Shown here: positions 12,201-21,200 of the stretch, in pieces
Layout: the number at the start of each line of letters is the position of its first letter
How positions within the stretch are numbered: position 1 is the stretch's first letter
Origin: Chrysochromulina parva
Taxonomy: Eukaryota; Haptophyta; Prymnesiales; Chrysochromulinaceae
NCBI GenBank assembly: GCA_002887195.1
Contig: PJAB01000557.1
Coordinates: 1-23,843 of the forward strand
Direction of reading: 5' to 3'
DNA length: 23,843 nt
Program-made: the position numbers and the translations under genes
The notes under the pieces: model-generated
Databases searched by the model: none
What the model saw: the letters and a program-made list of their open reading frames with translations, nothing else
What the model was told of the DNA's origin: nothing

Positions 12201-15200
12201 CCTCTCGCCGCCGCTTCGAGTACACGGACAGTTTGCTGACTGTATCGTCGGTCTCGCCGAGCAGCGGGCCGCACCACGGCGGCACTCGGCTCGTGGTGCA
12301 CGGGCATGGTCTGCGGCTCGGTGCGCACTACTGCTGCAGGCTTGATGGCATCGTGCTCCCTGCGAGCCTGGAGACGGCAGGTAGTGGCACGCGACTCCTT
12401 TGGAATGGAACGCACGGGGTCCCGGCCATCTCCAACGCCTCGGCCGTCGACGCCGTACGCTGCATCACGCCCGATGCTGCCCAGCCCAATATGACGAACC
12501 AGACACTCACCTCGACCAACCTGACGAGCAGCTCGGTCCGCCTTGGCGTGCCTCTCAGCGTGAGCATCGCGACCAACTGCCAGCAGTACAGCGCGCCGCA
12601 CGCGGGCGTCACCTTTACATACTTCGGATCGCCGCCAGAGAGCATCGGCAGCAGTACGGAGCTCGGCTGGCCCCCATCGAGGCCATCGGTACCGCCCGCC
12701 TCTCCCGTGCCTGGACTCACCGACTTCGCCGCACTGCCTCTGAAGGCGCTCAACTTTAGCGCGCGCGACCTCCGCGTGAGCGGCCATCAGGTGTCGCAGC
12801 TCATCAACACGAGCGGCTTCACAGCGGCGGAGCTGTGGAATGGCGGTTACACGATCGATGAGTTGCGCGTGGGTGGGTTTGGAGCTCACGAGCTGAGCCA
12901 GGCAGGCGCCTCGGCGGCGGAGCTAAGAGCAGGGGGCTTCACGTCCATTGAGCTGCGGGCGGCGGGCTTCTCCGCACTCGAGCTTGAGTTCGGCGGCTAC
13001 AGCAGGCCACACCTGTTTGCTGCCGGCTTCGTCGCCACCGCCGTATCCCCAGCGTCCGGCCCGAATGATGGCAACACGAATGTGACCATTTTCGGCGGTC
13101 CATTTGCCAACGGCTCCGACTATCGCTGCCGCTTCACTCCGCTGATGCTTCTGGTACCTGGGACGCCATCCGCGGACGGCTCCAGGCTGCACTGCCAGTC
13201 GCCTGCCGTGAGCGTTCGCCAGCTGCATACCGCGATCCGCATGACCGCTGCACCGCCTCCGCCCGCTCCGGTCATCACGCCACGGCAGGCAGCCATCAAC
13301 GCGCGCCTGCCGTACGAGGCTCTCTACGAGCCAGAGACATTTGACAGCTACAACCAGCTCGTGCGCATCGCTGTCGCCGAGCAGAATGCCGCCGCCGCCG
13401 CCGCCCACGCTGCCGCGGCTGCGGCCGCCGCGTTGCCGCCGCCACCCGGCAGCTTACCCACCGGCACGGCGACCGCTGCCCTCGAGGTGACTTTGAACGG
13501 GCAGCAGTTCAGCGTGAACACGTTCCTGTTCGAGACGTACGCGGCGCCGATGATCAGCTCCCTGAGCCCCGCGTCTGGACCCATAGTCGGAGGCACGCTT
13601 CTGCAACTGGTCGGGCGAGAGCTTGGGCATGGCTCGCATCGCCTCTGCCGCTTCGCGATGGCCCCACCCCCACCAGCGGAGGTTGCGAGCGGCGAGGGTG
13701 GCAGCGGCGACGAGGCGACCAATAGTACGCATGCGCTTGTGCAGGTGGGCCCTGCAGCCAATACGGCAGAGTGGCAGCAGATCCGGGTGGCAGGCGCCGA
13801 GGTCCTTGCCGCGACCGTGACCGCTTCCGTAGTCGCAGGAGGTGGGGCGTTGCTGTGCCGCACACCTCTCACCTCCTCGGCTCTAGCCCTGCCGTCCGTC
13901 GTCGAGGTTGCACTCAACGGACAGCAATTCACCAGCGGGGGCGCGCGCTTCGACTTCTTCCACCCCCCCGCCTTCTCAGCGGTCTATCCGCTCCTCGGCC
14001 CCCCGGCGGGAGGGACGAGCGTGTTGCTCACCGGCACCGGCTTCCATGATTTCGGGCGCGTGAGCGCATTCCCCGGTGCGCGGGAAGACCTGCGCTGCCG
14101 CTTTGGCAACGAGACTGTCTTCGTGCTCGCACCGACCACGTGGGTGCAGGAGTCGGGCGTGCGATGCACCTCGCCGCCCCTGTCGCAGCTCGAGGTGATG
14201 GGGGAGCTCCGGTACAGCTTCGATGCGCAGCCGAATGCCTCCGCTCTGCTGGGCGATGCGCACATTGCTGACGGGATCCTGGTGCTCACCCAGCCCACCC
14301 CGCGCCAAATTGGCACCTTTGTGGTGCGCCCCGATCGCCTAGTGCCGGCCCCCACCGCCTTCGACGCCTCCTTTGAGGTCCTCATCGGCGGCGGCACGAC
14401 CGCATGGTACGACAATGCGCACCTAGGCGACTACCAACGCGGCTACGAGCCGCTCTCCGGCATGGGCTTCGCTTTCAACTTTGGACCGTTTGACAGTGAC
14501 GTGGCCAACGGGCGCCGGTGGCCGGAGGGGTTCGGCACGGCCTTTGGCGAGCAGGGAGCGCCGCATGGCCGTGGTCTACGCGTCGCGCTGATCACGTACA
14601 CATCGAGGCTCCTCGAGGTGGCGTACGATGGCGCGATGCTCATTCGCGTGCCCCTGGGCTCCGAGCTGCGGATCCTTTCTTGGGCGCTGATGCGGGTGCT
14701 CTATGTCGCTGCGGAGCCCGGCGCGCCTGAGGGGAGTGGCGGACTCAGCGTCTGGTATGATGGCGTGCGGCGCGTGACGAACTTGACCGTGCCTGGCTGG
14801 GCGCCGAACGCGTCGTGGAGCTGGGCGTTGAGCGCCTCCACCCAGTACGAGACGGCAACCGACGCCCATTGGGTGGACAATCTCGTCATCCAAGGTGCCA
14901 ACCTCTCCCTTGGTGTCGAGTTTCCGGTGGCACTCACCCTCAATCGTCGCGAGGTCTATGAGACGGGCCAGACCTTCCGGTACGCGCCCTCTCCGGTGCT
15001 CTCGCGCATCCATCCAACCGGAGGACCGCTCGCCGGTGGCACCGTCGTGAGCCTCTTTGGCGTCAATCTCGCCAACGGCACGCACTACAAGTGCCGCTTC
15101 GGCGGCGAAGCGCCCACGCCGGCGCTCGGTGGCCCCGTACTAGACGGACCTGTGCCGGGGTCACTCCCTCTTGAGCAGTTCATGACTCCCGCCACTTACA

Positions 15201-18200
15201 CCGGCGATGCTAAGCTGGCAGCCGGCCCGTCGTATGCGGCCTTCGGCGAGGTGCTTGGCGCAGGCGTCGTGCGGTGCGTTTCCCCCAATGTGTCGGCGTT
15301 CGTTGAGCCCAACCGCACTGCCACGGGCGACGTCGTGACGCTCGAGCTGTCGGTCAATGGACAAGAGTACACACAGCAATCCCACTCGTTCTCGCGGTAC
15401 GCGCCCATTCTGACGGCAGTCTATCCAATGTCGGGCCCGCTCGCGGGCGCCTTCCGCATCGAACTCTCCGGCGCCAACCTCGCCAATGGGTCCGAGTACC
15501 GATGCCGTTTCGAGCTGCCGTTCAACGTGAGCACTCCTCGGAGCGAGATTTCGCCCAGCCCTCCGCCCTCGGCGCCGCTTTTCTGGCTCAAGCCCCCGAG
15601 TCCGCCGCCCCCTCAACCGCTTCCGGAGCTGGGCTCAGGGAACAGTGGCAGCGGCTCAGGGGACAGTGGCTCAGGGGACAGTGGCTCGGGGGACAGTGGC
15701 TCGGGGGACAGTGGCTCTGGTTCGCCGGACGAGCAGGGAGCGGTGCCTACTAGTGCTACGTCGGATGCCTTCTTGCACGCGCGCTTCTTGGTGACGGAAG
15801 CTCGGCTGGAACGAGACGCGCGAACTGCCGGCCGGCGGCCTGCGCACGATGCTGTGGTCTGCAGTGTACCCGCAGAGGCCCGCTACCTGCTGCTGCGCGA
15901 GTCTGACCGGCGCGGCGAGGCGAGCGAACTCAAGGTGGCGGTCTCACTCAATGCGCAGCAGTACACGTCCGGCTCCGAGAGCGAGGTCTGGTGGCCGGCT
16001 TCGATCGCGTCGCTCGTCCTCTACCCGCCGCCGACGCTCACCTCGATCAGCCCGAGCTCGGGCCCAGCGCTCGGCGGCACCCGTATCGCCGTCTCCGGGG
16101 CCAATCTCACCTCGGGCAGCAACTACACGTGTCGCTTCAACGAGTTCAGCCGCGAGGCCCTGCCAGGCACGCTGGAGACATCGCTCGGCAGCTCGGTGCG
16201 CTGCATCGCGCCTCCCGTCGTCTTGCAGCCGTGCACCTCGCCCAGCATCGCCTGCCGTGTTCTGTCCCAGAGGATCTCGCCTCTGGACGTGGCACCCAAT
16301 GGCCAAGACTATGCCGATCGCGCGGCTGCCGGTCTGCAGCACTTTGTGAGCTTCCGCCCGCCTGAGCTCGACAGTATCTCGCCGAGTTCGGGCCCGAGCG
16401 CGGGTGCAACGGTCGTCGACATTGGAGGCGTGCGGCCCCCGACTGGCGGCTCGGACTATCGTTGCCGCTTCGTAAGCGCTGCTCTGGCAAACGCCACCGC
16501 GCTCAATACGACCGCGACGCGTGGCCTCCCTTCGGTCACCGTGCATGCTACCTTTGACGAGACCCGTGGCGTCGTGCGCTGCGTGACGCCTGGCCTGATC
16601 GCCACGAACGCTACTGCCTCGGCGGCCGTCTTGGTGGCCCTCAACGGCCAGCAATACCACGGCCAAGTGCTCAGCGATGGCGAGGCCGACCAAGTGACCG
16701 GATCGATGACCTTCCGCTTCTATGGCATGCCGTCCGTGACAGCCATCTCCCCGTCGTGTGGACCCATTGAGGGCGCCACCAATCTGACAGTGAGCGGCAC
16801 TCAGCTGGGTGGTGGCTCCGATTACCGCTGTCGCTTCGCCGATCGTCCGAGCTCGCCCTCTTCGTCCTCGCAGCACAGTGCCACCGCGAGGCGCTTCGGG
16901 GGCGCACTCGTCGTGAACGCCAGCACCTCCGCGTACTATGACGGCGGAAGCGGATCACTTTGGTGCTTGACGCCCGCCGGATTGGCCTCCGCAGTGGCGC
17001 TGTATGTGGAGGTGACGCTCAACGGCCAAGAGTCCACTGCCGACGGCGTAACGCTCGTTCGTTACGCTCCCATCGCCCTCGGTGCCATTTCGCCTGCCTC
17101 TGGGCCTGTGAACGGCGCCACCATGCTACGCATCGAAGGGGTTGGAGCTGTTCGAGGCCTCGCCTCGTCGAATGGGTGCGACGTGCGCTGCCGATTTGCG
17201 AGCGGCAGTAGTGTGGCGCCGCTGGATACCCCGGCCGTGCTGCCGGACCTCGCCTCTGGCAGCGTGCAATGCGAGAGCCCGAGAGGTGTGGGCAGCGGCA
17301 CGCTCGAGCTCAGCCTCAATGGACAGCAGTACTCGAGCAGCCGCCTCCACTTTGCTGCCTACCCACCCATCGTGCTGCACCGTATCGCACCACCGCTCGG
17401 GCCGCTGGCAGGGGGCACCACAGTGCTGCTCCACGCGTCAAACCTGAGCGCCGTGGGCACAGACCTACGCTGCCGCTTCAGAACGCTGGATGGTCCCTTT
17501 GTGGATGCGATCGCCACGCGGGTGGAGTTGGCAGAGGGCGGCGCCGCGCTGTCCTGCCTCACGCTGCCTCGTGCCGTTGGGGTCGACCAGGTGCGAATCA
17601 CTCTCAACGGGCAGCAGTTCTCGCCACCGGTACAGTACTCAGTGCTTCCCAGGGCTCGAGTGCATAGCATCTACCCGCTGGCAACGCCCGAGCGAGGCGG
17701 CATCGTCGTCACCGTCCATGGAGAAGGCTTCGCTTCGACGGATGGCCAGCCGGAGCTGCTGCGCTGCCAGATTGGTGCCACCACCGTGATCGGCACGCTG
17801 CTGAACCAGAGCGCGGTCCGTTGCACGACTCCTCCCGCTCAGGCGGCCGGCCTGGCCCGACGCGTGCACCTCAATGTCGAACAGGCGACGCTGTACCGGA
17901 TCGACCCGACGATAAACGCGCGGCCCGAGTGGGAGATCCCCTACCTAGCGTACGCCCAGCCGACGGGCGCATGGCCACTCCCCGCTCCCCACGAAGACGT
18001 GCCGTATGAGGCGGTACTCTGGTGGAGCGGCGACAGCTCGCTCGCGGACCTGGGGGCGTCCTTGTTCGGTGACGCGCGCCTCTTTCGTGGATCGATTGTC
18101 CTCACCGAAGTGACGGAGTCGCAGCGCGGCGGCTTTCTCTTCTTGCCACCCACCGTGGGCAGCCGCGCCGGCACCATCAAACCGCCCCGAGCGTCGGTGC

Positions 18201-21200
18201 ACCTCACCAACAGCTCCACCCCGTTCCCCACAGCCTTCCGGCTCTCCCTCGAGCTCACGATGGGCACCGGTCTGCCAGTGACGATGGAGCCGCCGCTCTC
18301 CGAGCGCGAGAGCGGAGATGGCTTCTCGATCTCCATCGGTGAGCTGCCGAACGCTGCCGCGGGTGAGCTCGGCTCAGGGAACGGCCTGCGCATCAGCCTC
18401 CTCACGCGGCGCAATCTGCTGAGCGTGAGCTATGCCGAGCGCTCCCTTCTCTCGACTCCGCTACCGGACGCCGAGCGACTTCGCTCCAACACCTCCTTCC
18501 CGATAGAGCTCATCATGCGCACCAACCGCCTCTCGCTCACCGTGGACGGAAGGGCCGTGCTCTCCGACGCTCCACTGCCCGAGTGGGCGGTGGACGTGCG
18601 GCCCGAGTGGCGCGTCGGGCTCGGTGCGCGTACCAATGCGCGCCGGGGCGAGCTCCATGTCGTCGACAATCTCATCTTCGAGATCAGCCCCTCGCTCGAA
18701 GTGTCTCCAGTTCGCCTCGAAGTCACCCTCAATGGCCAACAGTATTCTACGGACGACACGCGGCTGCGCTACCTTGGCAATGCTCAGGTGAGCTTGGCGG
18801 GCCCCGCCCTCGGGCCTGCACACGGTGGCACGCGGGTGCTGGTGCATGGAGCGTCGATGCATGGCGGCTCAGCGTATCGCTGCCGCTTCGGTGCGAGGGT
18901 AGTCGAAGCAGCTTTCGAGCCAGCAAGCACCTTGGACGGACGGCTTGTGTGCACATCGCCACCGCTCGCAGAGGCGCTCGATGGCCTCCGTGTCCTCAAC
19001 GGCAGCCGCGCCGAAGCAGGCAGCGCCGAAGCAGGTAGCGGCGTGATTGGCATTGGTGACGATGGCAGCGGTGACGGGGGCAGTGGCGACGGGGCTATGC
19101 TCGGTTATGATAGCCAGGGTGAGGTACGTGGCAACGTTACCCTGACCATCTCCCTGAACGAGCAAGACTTCGAGTCGTCCACACTCACGTTCTCCTACTA
19201 TGAGCACCCGATCATCCTCGCCATCTCGCCGCACGCGGGACCCGTGCGCGGCCAGACGCGCGTCACGGTCATCATGAGCGCATCCGAAGCCGGCGGGCTG
19301 CCTTGGAGGCCGGATTTGATCCCCTCGACGGCGCAAGCAGAGTGCCGCTTCGGCTCCGAAAAGGTGGTGCCTGCCTCGTGGGGGGGAGGGATAACTGCTA
19401 CTGAGCCCTACCATGATAATGGAAGCCAGCTAGCGTCGCCACCAATCAACGCCACTGGGTTGGCTCTAACGTGCGTCACGCCCATGCTCACGGCTGGCCA
19501 ACACCCGCTCTCCATGTCTCTCAATCGTCAAGACTACCTGCTCGACGGCTCGCCCAATTTCACTTTCTACGAGCCCGGTGCGATCAGCTCGGTGCTGCCT
19601 TCAGGTGGACCTCGACGCGGCGGCACCATCGTCACGCTCACCGGCACGCTCGCGCCGGCGCACGTCAGTGCTCGGCCCGCCTTGTGCCGCTTTGGCCGGC
19701 ACACCGTTGCAGCGACGGTCGATACCGCTCAGGGCGCACTGCGATGCACGTCGCCCTCGGCAGCCGCAGCCGGTGTTGAGATTGAGGGAGATATGCTGGC
19801 CTCGGATGGGCAGCTGCCGCTCGATACGGCGCAGTTGGAGATGAGCCGTCGGAACGGAACAGTGCCCACCGGCGTCACTGGAGCCTTGCACGCCGCCTAC
19901 ACGGCTGCCATTGGGGGCCGTGCGCAGCGCGGCAGCGAAGCCAGGTCCATCGTGCTCGTCCAAGGTGCGGAGCATGCGGCGGGCCACCTCGCCATCATCC
20001 CGCACCGGATCGGCGAGCATGTGGCCCTGCGCTGGTTCGAGGCGCACTTCGAAGCCTTCAGCTATGGGACGGCTGGCCTCTCCATCTCCGTCGGCGACGT
20101 GCCAGGGTACGTGGGGCAGTCCGGCGGTGGCTCGGCATTGCGTGTGCTCTTCGCGAAGCGCTGGCGCTCGCTCACGATCTCGTACGCGGGCGAGCGGCTG
20201 CGTGTGGTGACGCTCGAGGAGGACCAGCTCCAGGGGCTGGATCCGGACGACGAGTGGTTTGGTGTGGACTGCACCTCTGGGGCCGATGGTCGAGTGGACT
20301 GCGCGAACGTGCCGCCCAGGTGGCGTTCCGTGCGGCTCGCCTTTTTGGAGGACGGCCTGCATCTCTCCTTCGACGAGCAGCCGATTGTCACCGGCCTGGC
20401 GCTTCCGCGCTGGGCCCCGGCGAGTGACTGGCGCCTCGTCTTCGGGGCGAGTACCGAGTTTGGCTACGGAAGGCTCGCGCTCCGTGCCCTGAGGCTGCGC
20501 ACCGACGCAGCTGTGGGCTCCATCCCTCTGCCACTCTCCGTGAGCCTCAACGGGCAGCAGTTCGAGCCGGAGGACTCCTTTGCTCAGTATGCGCATCCCG
20601 AGATATGGTCGGTGGCGCCCTCGGCTGGTCCAGTGCTGGGTGGCACACGTATCCTGGTCCGCGGCCTCACATTCGGCATCTCCGCGTCCGAGCACCGTTG
20701 CCGCTTTGGCGTCGACGGTCTCGTCGATGCGACGCGCTACGAGGCCACTGGCCTCCTCGCATGCATCTCTCCCGCTCTCACCGACTCGTCCCTGCTCGCC
20801 GCTGCCAACGGCACAAGGGCAGGTACGGCTCCGATGGTGCACTTAGCCACCTTGAACTTCACCATTGAGCTCCGCAGGGACGGGCAGCTCCTCGGCTCGG
20901 AGCCCGCCGGGCAGGGCTCGTTCACCTACTACACTGTCGGCGCCATAGCTGGCCTAGGACTGCACCCGGCCAGTGGGCCGATCAACGGCGGCACGCTTCT
21001 GAGCCTTGTTGTCGGCGGCCTGGCGAACAGCAGTGGGCTCTTCTCGATCTCGTGCCGCTACGACCTTCGCGGGCTGCGAGTGGCTCGGCGTGCCGTCGAC
21101 CTCGCGCGAGCGGCGGATGTGGAACTGGTCGCGTCGGCTGCGGGCTTCAACGCCAGCCGCGTCGAGCAGCCCGCACTCACGGTCGCCGCGTCGTATGGCA

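Noticed and set aside
12300..12345. Possible frameshift or damage in TIG unit 23 because of the altered CRF strand
   Set aside because: The frame is intact and the unit's later strands are normal; the change is a doubled Cys with a matching Cys in the closing motif.
11195..12889. Long open frame on the - strand (about 560 codons), and others such as 9443-10630 and 19601-20842
   Set aside because: They lie fully antisense to the giant gene, have Arg/Ala/His-rich compositions typical of high-GC shadow frames, and show no recognisable domain or repeat pattern.
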